64,000 nt of DNA, from the NCBI GenBank assembly GCA_020444325.1, contig JAHLLD010000005.1, forward strand, positions 248,001 through 312,000. The letters run 5' to 3'. Below, in pieces: positions 53,601 to 62,000 of this stretch. The DNA is from a bacterium (GTDB lineage: Bacteria; Bacteroidota; Ignavibacteria; SZUA-365). Position numbers and translations under genes: made by a program. The first letter of the stretch is position 1. Each line of letters opens with the position of its first letter. The notes beneath the pieces were generated by a model. The model searched no databases. It was not told the origin of the DNA and saw only the letters and a list, made by a program, of their open reading frames with translations.

Positions 53601-56600
53601 ATCCATCAAATAGGTGATGTCGCCGCGATCAGGCGCGAGTCCATCAGTGTCGCCCGTACCCGTCAGTCCGAGTGCATACGTGTCGCCGCAGGGATCGCTT
53701 TCGATTTCCACGATCGGGTGGAAGGGACCGCGTGCGTTCGGATTGAATTCCACATCGAAGGTCATCGACTGACCCGGGGACAGCGGAACGGGAAGTGCCT
53801 GCGCAGGAGTGGCACTGAACACCGAGCTTTCCTTCACGACGCTGATGCGCGTAATCGTGAGAGGCTGATTGCTGGTATTGCGAATGGTGAACTGCCGTGA
53901 TTCGGGGACGAAAAGACGTGTGAAGAATTCCGTCGTCGAATCCCCTTCCACGGTGAATTCGGCCACCGTTCTGCGCGCGGTGACATTGATGTTCGTCACC
54001 CCGGCCTGCAGGTCATTGTGTGTGAGACGGATGATGGCGTGGCTCTCGCCCTCGGTGGGACGATTGAATTCCACGATCATCGGGTATTCGCTTTCGGGCT
54101 GTGCGGTGTCGTTGATCGCGGGCTGTATCACCTTGAAGTGAGCTGCATCCGCGCCGCTGAGGCTGATGCTATAGAAGACCAGCGGACCGTTGCCCTTGTT
54201 CTTGATGATAATTGTATCGCGAAGCGGGGTGGAGCAGGGCTGTATGCCGAGATCGGCTGCCTGCGGCGCTTCGATTTCCGGGTTCGGTACACAGCGTGCG
54301 TTGATCTCCACGTAGCCGGTATCCGGACAGCGGGCATCCCAGGTCACACGCACCGAGGTGTTGAATTCCCCAATATCCACAGGCGCGAAGCGCAGCGTGA
54401 ACGTTGTGCTGCCTCCAGGCTGCAGTGTCATGGGGATGGGTGGCTTGTTCTGGAATTGCAGAGGGGGCAGGATTTTCGTGAAATCGATGCCGGTGATATG
54501 TGCCGGAGTGTCACCCGGATTGGTGATCGTGATGGTTTTGTTGGTCACGCGGTTCGCAAAGATGGGACCGACGGTGACAGGACTCGGGGGATCGAATTCG
54601 AGGACGGTTTCCAGCGCCTTGCCCTTCAGTGTGAGCAGAAGAGTATCGGTGCAGAGTCCATAAGGAATGCGATACGTCGCTTCAAAGTCGCCGGCTTCCC
54701 AGGGCTTGAATTCGAGATGCAGCGTCTTGCTGCTGTCCTGCAGAAGCACCAGTCCCCTGTCCGGCGAACCGAACATCGGATCCCCATCGGCGTATTCAAT
54801 CAGTCCGATGGAAACAAAAGTATTCCCTATATTCTGCAGCGTGATGGATGTGTCTTTCATCCCTCCCGTGCAGATCTCACCGAAATCGATCGTCGTTGCC
54901 GACGCCGTCATTTTCGAAATCTGTCCCATACCGTTGAGCGCGATAATCGCGGTGTCGGGACAGGTAGGATTGCCGTTGATGATGCGATACACGCCGCGGC
55001 GCATCGCACTGTCCTGCGGCGCAAAAATAAATTCAAAGTTCTCAGATCCGTTGATCTCCGTACCGGGCTGCGGATTGAGCAGACCGAAGTCGTTGTCGCC
55101 AGAGACGAACTCCATTCTGACGAACGTCGGATTGCGATTTCCCGTCGCACTGATGGGTGTCGGGAAACGAAGCGTATCGCCGACGCAGGTTCCGTAGGAA
55201 AGCTGCATTTCGTCGAGGAAACTCAGAGCGCCATAGTTGCGCTTTCCCTCGAGGCGCACGAGCCAGGGATTGTGATCCGGATCATTGCTGCCGATGGAAA
55301 GCGTGCCGACCTGTGTTCCGCCGAAATTCGAAGGCGGCGTCCACTTCACCTTGACCTCGATAAACTGTCCCGGCGGAAGCGTGAGCGGGAAAATCCCATT
55401 GTTCACAATTTCATATTCCGGCGGGGAGAAGTTGAGGTGATTCGGGTCAATGGTCAGCGCGCCGTTGCCGCTGTTGCGAATGATGAAGGAAGCTTCAGCC
55501 GAACGTTCACAGCTGATTTCAGGAAAGGTGAGTTCGGTATCGGTATTGGAGATATCGGATACAGGAGGTACACCGTAAAAGCGTATCATGTAACCTGTGT
55601 TCTGTGCCTTGTTGCCGCCGACGGCGAAGCCGGATTGTTCGCTCACCATCTTGATGGCAGTCATGGGGTCGGTATTCGGGACGTAGCCGATGGAATGCTT
55701 CTCGTAATTGAAGCCGCCATCGGCCGAAACGCCGATATAATGTCTTCCTGCGCCGATCATACCGCGGTTTGCATTGAGGAAATCACCGGCCCACATGCCT
55801 TTCACGGTGGAGGGCAGGTTGCCGGGTGTGACGTTGACGTAGCGGTTTCCATTGAGGATGGACCGATATGCGAAGGGCATCTGTGCCTGCTGTCTCTGGC
55901 CGCAGAGAATGTGATCATCTGCTGTGGTCATCTGGATGTTTGTGAAGAACAGATCGGTCATTCCGGAAACGCTGATAGGGTATATCGGTGTATAATTTCC
56001 CGATCCCGAGTATTCAAGGAGGAGGCCGAATTCCCCACCCATGATGTATTTACCGCCTGCATAATCGACGGTCAGCAGTGCCCCCATTCCAGAGAGGATG
56101 TACTGCGGCGGGACCGGGTTTTCAAACCAGTCGTTGCCGCCATTCGTCGTCATGAATACCTGTGCGGGATGGTCCTCGCCCCCGTTGATCATCGCCTCGA
56201 AACCGTCTCCACCGACAATCATGCCATTGGCTTCGTCCGCCCACACGATGTCATGCAGCGTGGGAGGAGACATGAAGCGGTTGGTGTCCCACGGAAGGTT
56301 TATCTGCTGCCATGTGCGTCCCTTGTCGAAGGTCTTGTACACCATGGCGCTGTCGCCCACGACATAAGCTAGTCGGTTGTCAAGGACGTACACCGCGCGC
56401 CAGACAACCCAGTCCGGCAATGGCGGAGTGAACATCGGGCCCGACGCAGGGACTGGCATCCAGTGATCCCAGCCGTCGTCGGTAAAGACGATGCCGCTCC
56501 TCTCAGTTGACATATCAGGCTGCGTGATTAACACACCGAAGTTCTCATCGTACATATCCATGTCGTAGATGTACGGGAGGCGGCCAGTTATCGGGTGCTC

Positions 56601-56681
56601 TACCCAGGTCCCGGTTTGCGCGGTGAGTTGTGCTGTGAGGGTGAGAAAAAAGACAATAGTAGGTAGGACGAGGCGTGCCAT
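50685..56681 (-). CDS. Giant secreted ASH/choice-of-anchor-D protein with cohesin-like and T9SS sorting domains
   Basis: A secreted protein of 1998 residues. The signal peptide ends LTAQ (start 56681; the longer frame to 56747 lies in the promoter region). Residues 25-390 form a YCF48/BNR-like propeller (TDDGWDHW, FDKGRTWQQI, TTNGGNDWF). A long series of HYDIN/ASH (choice-of-anchor D) beta-sandwich repeats follows, each about 100-110 residues, with patterns such as NTGNTPETVNISL, FTPPGYGSYDD. A cohesin-like domain precedes the C-terminus (RVDDVIDVTVMVDADLGPAQVTGWTGSIAFN, GTGALITVRCLVL). The last 75 residues are a T9SS type A sorting domain (LHQNHPNPV, GTYVYVLRSADKTAVRRMIIVR). The sorting domain means export and surface attachment through the Por system. 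Confidence 0.9.
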   Translation of the reverse strand: MARLVLPTIVFFLTLTAQLTAQTGTWVEHPITGRLPYIYDMDMYDENFGVLITQPDMSTERSGIVFTDDGWDHWMPVPASGPMFTPPLPDWVVWRAVYVLDNRLAYVVGDSAMVYKTFDKGRTWQQINLPWDTNRFMSPPTLHDIVWADEANGMIVGGDGFEAMINGGEDHPAQVFMTTNGGNDWFENPVPPQYILSGMGALLTVDYAGGKYIMGGEFGLLLEYSGSGNYTPIYPISVSGMTDLFFTNIQMTTADDHILCGQRQQAQMPFAYRSILNGNRYVNVTPGNLPSTVKGMWAGDFLNANRGMIGAGRHYIGVSADGGFNYEKHSIGYVPNTDPMTAIKMVSEQSGFAVGGNKAQNTGYMIRFYGVPPVSDISNTDTELTFPEISCERSAEASFIIRNSGNGALTIDPNHLNFSPPEYEIVNNGIFPLTLPPGQFIEVKVKWTPPSNFGGTQVGTLSIGSNDPDHNPWLVRLEGKRNYGALSFLDEMQLSYGTCVGDTLRFPTPISATGNRNPTFVRMEFVSGDNDFGLLNPQPGTEINGSENFEFIFAPQDSAMRRGVYRIINGNPTCPDTAIIALNGMGQISKMTASATTIDFGEICTGGMKDTSITLQNIGNTFVSIGLIEYADGDPMFGSPDRGLVLLQDSSKTLHLEFKPWEAGDFEATYRIPYGLCTDTLLLTLKGKALETVLEFDPPSPVTVGPIFANRVTNKTITITNPGDTPAHITGIDFTKILPPLQFQNKPPIPMTLQPGGSTTFTLRFAPVDIGEFNTSVRVTWDARCPDTGYVEINARCVPNPEIEAPQAADLGIQPCSTPLRDTIIIKNKGNGPLVFYSISLSGADAAHFKVIQPAINDTAQPESEYPMIVEFNRPTEGESHAIIRLTHNDLQAGVTNINVTARRTVAEFTVEGDSTTEFFTRLFVPESRQFTIRNTSNQPLTITRISVVKESSVFSATPAQALPVPLSPGQSMTFDVEFNPNARGPFHPIVEIESDPCGDTYALGLTGTGDTDGLAPDRGDITYLMDPCSFEESCEDIILKNQGLESVDVTGLTISQSGSVFSINPPLPTPFTLGPNQEQTITVCASPALLGTEHGTLIISSSDPAYPSLSVMLHATRDSVGLELSETDIDFGRHAICDVINAVKLQLTNTGNTPETVNISLQNGTAFTTSEIGDISIPASKLIGLFVEFTPPGYGSYDDVLIIVTESCQKEFRIPLHGELVEQQYAATPNPLSFPVVNVGGATTRDITFQNNGGMDATIGEIIISPTGTFSLQSGSPMQVASGTSETYTIRFNPQTENTFAATACFIITGPCADTICVDLQGEGVRGTLEVRPPLLAYGSKAQCEITTLNDTLENTGSGPITILSATIIGANASAFTNLTPVVNPESIPAGAERIFELRFDPSMVLGDGPVNAALRIQTDDGVLPVFDIPLEAERVTLVAAADGSVNLGTLEVNNPVSRSITLHNTGSVPLCYDRSNITFPPLTSATPAPPYCIQPGDSLTLQLDFNASNTGSFLGTMTLLVDAPCADSTVYDFRATAQEGALTQIDTVRLDPQFWCEERSFNFTIRSTYLEDITLESVQLEGTDASFFSILAPDPATLPASIASGATEQVSIVLNPDARTHTYTATFVSRFTAFGTPVERRTVLIARAVLPTVTVSSANWPVTVVGQSGGVRQIVIENTCELPLNIADVMSSNPIFNMNTVTPAPPAVLQSGEQMTADVEFLPTASGSFTDSLVVTTGAPCAISVAGMLEAEAIPQPIVDAILSLDQLAARVDDVIDVTVMVDADLGPAQVTGWTGSIAFNRSMLYPVELVKDGTLSSAMQVAMDYNNSAGELTITASGAEVAAGTGALITVRCLVLVGNSLNTTLRLMDDWAFTQGYARVSGTDDGSFELLDYCLPGDRLMTDIPGFVLHQNHPNPVSASAAPAARITYEVPADMTITLDLYDMIGRHVTSIDEGFRQRGVHTVNLGVAELEPGTYVYVLRSADKTAVRRMIIVR

Positions 56682-56795
56682 ACAACGTTTCCTCGAAGTT
56701 AGAATTGTGCAACAAATAAGTATATACAATTCAAGGCCCTGATTCAATGGGAAACAGAAAAAGATAGGGGGTCATCATTCTCGGTTGCTCTTACA

Positions 56796-56840
56796 AAAAC
56801 AGCGCCGATTTGTCCATTGCGGGCAAATCGGCGCTGTTTT
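56796..56840 (-). terminator. Strong terminator after the double-OmpA gene
   Basis: A perfect 17-bp stem AAAACAGCGCCGATTTG (56796-56812) and its complement (56824-56840), with A/T ends on both sides. It closes the OmpA gene on the minus strand before the ASH-repeat gene starts at 56681. Confidence 0.92.
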
Positions 56841-56872
56841 GACTGCTTTTTTGCTGATAAATCGTGCCGGCG

Positions 56873-58900
56873 TTATTCTCCGACCGGCGTTTCGACGATA
56901 ACCTGCACCATACGGCAGTAAAAACGGCCTTCGGGCGTGTCATTCGGGAACAGGAGCTGCGTGGAGCCCACACCGCGGGTGGTGACGTCCACATTCTGCA
57001 GTGCCTTGCCGAAGACGCGGCGTACGGCGTCGGCGCGCTGCTGCGAAAGCTTCACGTTGTATTCGGGGTCACCCACGGCGTCGGTGTAGCCGACGATGGA
57101 GACGCGGGAATTCTCCGTGATGCTTTCGGACACTTCGTCTATGATGGCGCGGTTGCGATCTGATACCGTCGATTTATCAAAATCGAAGAGGATCAGCTTG
57201 GACCGGTTGATGCGCGTATCGCCGATGCGTTCTTCACGTTTACGCTCGAGCGTCAGCGTATTCATCATCACCTGACGTTTGGCGTCTTCGCTCTGATCGC
57301 GGCGGTCGCGGACCCGAAGCGCGATCTGCAGGGGTTCACTGCTGCGTGAGAACACATCACCCGTGAAGTCCCAGGTGTAGCTTGAAGCAGGTGCAGCTCC
57401 GGTGCCATCCTTGCTGAACAGCGTGCGATCGCCCTGACGGATATTGAGAGACCAGCGGTCGACACCGTTGGGCGCATCCACCTTCGGTTCAATCAGCAGT
57501 CCGGCAAGAGACGCGTTGTATTCAAGCTCGTCACGGCGGATGGGATCGACGATGCCTTCCATATTCGAAGTGATTTCGACGCGGCGGTTTTCTTCCTGTC
57601 CACGCTCGTCATCGATGGCGGAAGGATCTTCAGGCAGATTGCGGGCTTTCGTGGCGATGCGTTTGGCATCGATACCCCAGACGTCGGTAAAGTATTTTTT
57701 CACTGTCTGTGCGCGCTGACGTGAAAGGTCAGTGGCGCCCTTTTCGATACCGCTATTGGCGTTGGTACCCGTCAGCGTAATGCGCGCCTTCGGATTGTCC
57801 TTCATACGGCGACCGATGACATTGAGCATGTTGCGGTAGATTTCGAGCTCCTGTCCGCGGGCGTCATCAACCGAGAAGGTGGATGCACGTTCGGGGGTGA
57901 GCAGGTTCTGACGCAGCGGAGTGGCGGCATCACCGTCATTGAAGAACACGTAGGTCAGCAGCGGGTAGCGTTCCACGGTGCGGATTTCCTCCACCGTAAT
58001 GGAGGTTGCAGGCGTGGTCCCACCTTCGAGATCAAGCCCGCTGACGGAAAGATTGGCCGCAAGCGGCGGAATCTTTTCGGGGGGAGGCGGTGGTGGTGGG
58101 GGTGGTGGTGGAGGCGGCGGAGCTTCTTTTTCCGGCGGCAGCATGGCCCAGCGTGCTCCGACACCGATATTGAAGGCGGAGACGGACCAGTCGCCGCTCC
58201 CGGTGACATTGGTCAGCGGAAGGGCGTACGAAAGCGCCGGGGTGATGAGCACGTTGCGGGCAACCGGGAAGTCATATCCCGCACCCACCGCCAGAGCGAG
58301 ACGAATGCCGCTGACGTCGTGAATTTCCTCGTCACGAATCTGATGATCACGTGTGCCATCGGCAAAGCGCACACCGGCGGGAGAAACGAGTTCCTCCTGC
58401 AGGGTGTAGTCCTTGCTCATGGGGAAGGCGAAATCCACCTGTGCATTGAGATGAAGCGGCAGCTCAGCGTCGGGGAAATACAGCACGCCCGGACTCAGAG
58501 CAAAATAGGAGAGGGTGTTATCGAAGGTCTGGTTGACGATCATGTCGACCGGGGGACCGTTCTCCTGTGCCACTTTACCGATATAGTAATTGTTGCGGTC
58601 GAACTGCCCGGAATAATCCTGCAGTCCGAGACGGACACTCCACATCAAGGATTGGTTGAATGGGATTTCCAGCAGCGCCTCGAAACGGAGCGTCATGACG
58701 TCACCGTTTTCGAAGGTACACGTACCGCAGACGGACTCCTGGTCCAGCGCGTCGAACGTACCGCTGTGGAAATTGAACTGTGGGCCGACGTACACGCCGA
58801 AACGCATCACGTCACGATACCCGGGTTCTTCCGTTTGTGCCGTGGCGTGCCACAACGGCAATAACAGAAGCAGGGGGAGAAAAGCTTTGGAGAGATGCAT
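56873..58900 (-). CDS. OmpA-family protein with poly-proline hinge and two OmpA domains
   Basis: A 675-residue envelope protein with signal ending WHATAQ. Residues 30-235 are a membrane barrel. A run of about fourteen prolines near 250 makes a stiff hinge. A first OmpA-like domain lies about 330-450 (ARITLTGTNANSGIEKG, LSRQRAQTVKKYF, NRRVEI) and a second at 560-675 (ILFDFDKSTVSDRN, GYTDAVGDPEYNVKLSQQRADAVRRVF). Two peptidoglycan-binding domains in one protein are less usual. It lies between the two giant ASH proteins on the same strand. Confidence 0.9.
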   Translation of the reverse strand: MHLSKAFLPLLLLLPLWHATAQTEEPGYRDVMRFGVYVGPQFNFHSGTFDALDQESVCGTCTFENGDVMTLRFEALLEIPFNQSLMWSVRLGLQDYSGQFDRNNYYIGKVAQENGPPVDMIVNQTFDNTLSYFALSPGVLYFPDAELPLHLNAQVDFAFPMSKDYTLQEELVSPAGVRFADGTRDHQIRDEEIHDVSGIRLALAVGAGYDFPVARNVLITPALSYALPLTNVTGSGDWSVSAFNIGVGARWAMLPPEKEAPPPPPPPPPPPPPPEKIPPLAANLSVSGLDLEGGTTPATSITVEEIRTVERYPLLTYVFFNDGDAATPLRQNLLTPERASTFSVDDARGQELEIYRNMLNVIGRRMKDNPKARITLTGTNANSGIEKGATDLSRQRAQTVKKYFTDVWGIDAKRIATKARNLPEDPSAIDDERGQEENRRVEITSNMEGIVDPIRRDELEYNASLAGLLIEPKVDAPNGVDRWSLNIRQGDRTLFSKDGTGAAPASSYTWDFTGDVFSRSSEPLQIALRVRDRRDQSEDAKRQVMMNTLTLERKREERIGDTRINRSKLILFDFDKSTVSDRNRAIIDEVSESITENSRVSIVGYTDAVGDPEYNVKLSQQRADAVRRVFGKALQNVDVTTRGVGSTQLLFPNDTPEGRFYCRMVQVIVETPVGE

Positions 58901-59050
58901 AGTACAACCGTGCAGGGTTGGAAAACAGGAATGTACAGAAAATTCCTACGAAAGGTGAAATGTGTCCTATGGTTTTATTTCGGTAGTACGTACATACGCA
59001 GCTGTCGCCACGCGGCGAACGAGCGCACCGAAATGGACAGGGAATCTGCG

Positions 59051-62000
59051 CTATTTCATGCGCAGCAGCTTGCGGACGATGGTTTGTCCGTGACCATGAA
59101 GCACTGCGAAATACACACCCGGCGCAAGACTGCTGCCGTCGATGCGTGCGATATGCGTGCCTGCGGACTGCCGCCTGTCGAAGACCACGGCCACCTGCCG
59201 ACCATTCTGATCCAGTAACGTCAGGCGCAGCTGTCCTTCAGCGTTGACACTGTATTCAAGGCTGGCCTGCGATGTAAAGGGATTCGGTGTGCTGCTCTGC
59301 ATACGCAGTTCAACCGCGGCAGTCACCAACCGGGTCCCGCCTGCATCACAGAAATCGATCAGAGTGAACTGACCATCGCTGCGCGTATCCACGCGCGCGA
59401 GTCCGCCGGTAAAATGGAAGCCGTCTTCAATATGCAGATCGGTCTGTAATCCATCGCCGATGAGGACACGGAAACGCATGAACACAAGCGCGCCGGTGCC
59501 GCTGCCGATGCTTCCACCCGAGGCCGTCATCGACAGCGTTCCCGCTGTCGCATCGAATTGCATCGATGTTTGCAGTCCGGCTGAGAGAGTGGAATCGGTA
59601 ATCACTTCCATCGGGTAGAGCATGGAGGGATTGAAGCGAACACTGCCTTTCCAGCCTTCGACGCCCAGACCGGAAACATCCGTCATCAATTCGAGGGGAA
59701 TGTCGATGATATCGTCCACACGACCTTCATAGGCGCTGATGCGCAGCGTGGAGGAACGCCAGTCATCGATGCCGCGTCCCGTGAGCGGTGTCACCTGCTC
59801 CGATCCACAGGGCAGATCGAACTGCATGGTGAGATCGGCCGTGTACAGCTGCTCGGCCTCAGGCGCGAAGCGGAGTGTCACCGTAATCGATTCACCGGGT
59901 TGGAGAAGTGCGGGCAGCGCGGGAAGGCTGCTTTCAACGCTGAAAAATGTATTCGATGGCAGGATGGCCGTGACCTGTACCGGATAGGTCTCGCTGTTGC
60001 GCAGCAGCAGCTGCCTGGGAGCGGAAATCGTCTGAATGCTTACATCCCCGAAATCCACAATTCCCGCACTTTCGAGCTGCACAGCGCGGGCGTCTCCGCG
60101 AACGTCGATATCGAACATCCGCGTCATGCCGCCATCGTCCTGCTCAATGTGGAGCTGCGCAACGTAGAGCGCATTGATTCCGGCATCCGGCGTAAGGCGC
60201 AGATCCACCCGCAGGGAGTCGCCAGCGGGAATCGATACGGGAAGTGTTGCCGGAGAAAGAACGGAAAATGCCGCGGCGTCCGGCCCCGTCATCGTGAGCA
60301 CGGTAATGGTGGCAGTTTTATCCTGGAGATTGCGGATATACAGGCTGCGGTCGGTGGACATGCAGTTCGGGAGGAGGCCGAAATCGAGAGGTCGGCCGGA
60401 GAGGCTTTCGACGACATCCGCCTGAATGATGATGGCGGTGTTTCCGCTGCAGGGTCCGTCATGCAGATACAGTAGACTGTCGCGATACACACCTTCGGCA
60501 GACTGCGTAAAGCTGACGCTGATCGTGGCGCTGTCACCGGGAAGCAATGTCAGCGAGGTCGGAAGGGCAGTTACACCGGCCGGAAGCTGCACGTTGCTGA
60601 AGTGCACGGGATGCGTACCGGAATTTCGCAGTACCAGCTGACGTGATTGCATCGTGCCGGTCACTACCGTACCGAAGTCCAGCGTCTGCGATGCGGGAAG
60701 GACGAGCGTCGTGCGGATGAGCTGCAGGGGCACCTGCAGCTGGGGCTGCGCGCTGTTGTCGCTTTCCACCACGAGCACCGCCTGTTTTGCACCATCCACC
60801 GGCATGGCGCTTGCCGGGATGCGAATGGTGAAGCTGCGTTCCGACGCCGGTGCAAGATCTTCGGCACCGGAGAGGGGATTCTCGATCACGAAACTTGCGG
60901 CATCGGCTCCTTCAATACGCGATGACGTCAGCTTCAGCACCGAGCCGCCATTGTTGCGTACTCGAACTTCGCGCGTTACGTCCGCACAATGCGCGACACT
61001 GTCGAAATCCAGCAATACCGGATCGGCTGTCAGAAGGGCATCGGCCGTATTTCCCTGCAGGGGAATGCAGATGGTGTCGCGGCAGGGCTGGTCGAGGATG
61101 ATGCAGGCCGTGGCGGACTGGCTGCCGGCTCCTGTGGGACGGAACTGAATGGGCAAATCCGTCAGGTTGTTCTCGCCCACGGTTTTCGGGTAGGCGCCCC
61201 AGGAGGCGAAATCCGTGCCGGCGGGACTGATACTCACATCCGCAATGCGGACGGAAGAAAGATGCAGATTGCGGAAACTGAAATTCTGTATGCTGTTTGC
61301 GCCTACCGCCACACCGCTGAATATCAGTGGCTGCGGGGTGACGGTGTAATTCGTGTCGTACAGTGCGCCGTGCAGCACAAAGGGCACGCGTTCGCCGCAG
61401 CGGGTGGTTGTCAGGAACAGCGTATCGTGATAGATGCCGGGACGGGGAGGAATGAAGGTCACGCGAAGCTGTGTAAGATTCCCTGGCTGCACGGAAACCG
61501 GCAGACTCGTTGTGACCACGAAACCTTCCGCACCAGGGACGCTGTCGATGAGTGCCGTCACCGAGCCGCTGTTAGTCACCGTCAGGAAGGTCGATTTCCC
61601 GATCTCACAAGCTGCGATGGTGCCGAAATCGAAAGATTTTTCTGAAAGGGTTATTCCCGACGAATCCCTGCGCGCGGTCAGTGGTACGCGCAGCACAGGA
61701 TTGTCGGGATCGGTTGTTTCGATGACGAGATTGCTGACACGGCTGCCGGTGAAATCTGCCAGCGCACAGATATCGAGGCGCACGCTCCCGTTCGCGGGAA
61801 GACTCAGGGGGAGTGTACCGGGCAGGGACATGCGGAAGCCGGTCGACGGCTGAATACGCACATCGGTGATGTCTACGTTTTGCGAACCGCTGTTGATGAC
61901 GCTGACCGTATCGCATACCTCGTCCATGTTGCAGGGATCCAGTCGAAACTCGATCGCCGTGCGCGTCACACCGACGCCAGTCGATGTGCCGCGACCGTTG

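Noticed and set aside
54018..56372. 784-codon plus-strand frame
   Set aside because: Same reason: shadow of the ASH-repeat gene.
58085..58125. G-rich tract that could form a quadruplex
   Set aside because: It is explained by proline codons on the minus strand in the OmpA protein hinge.
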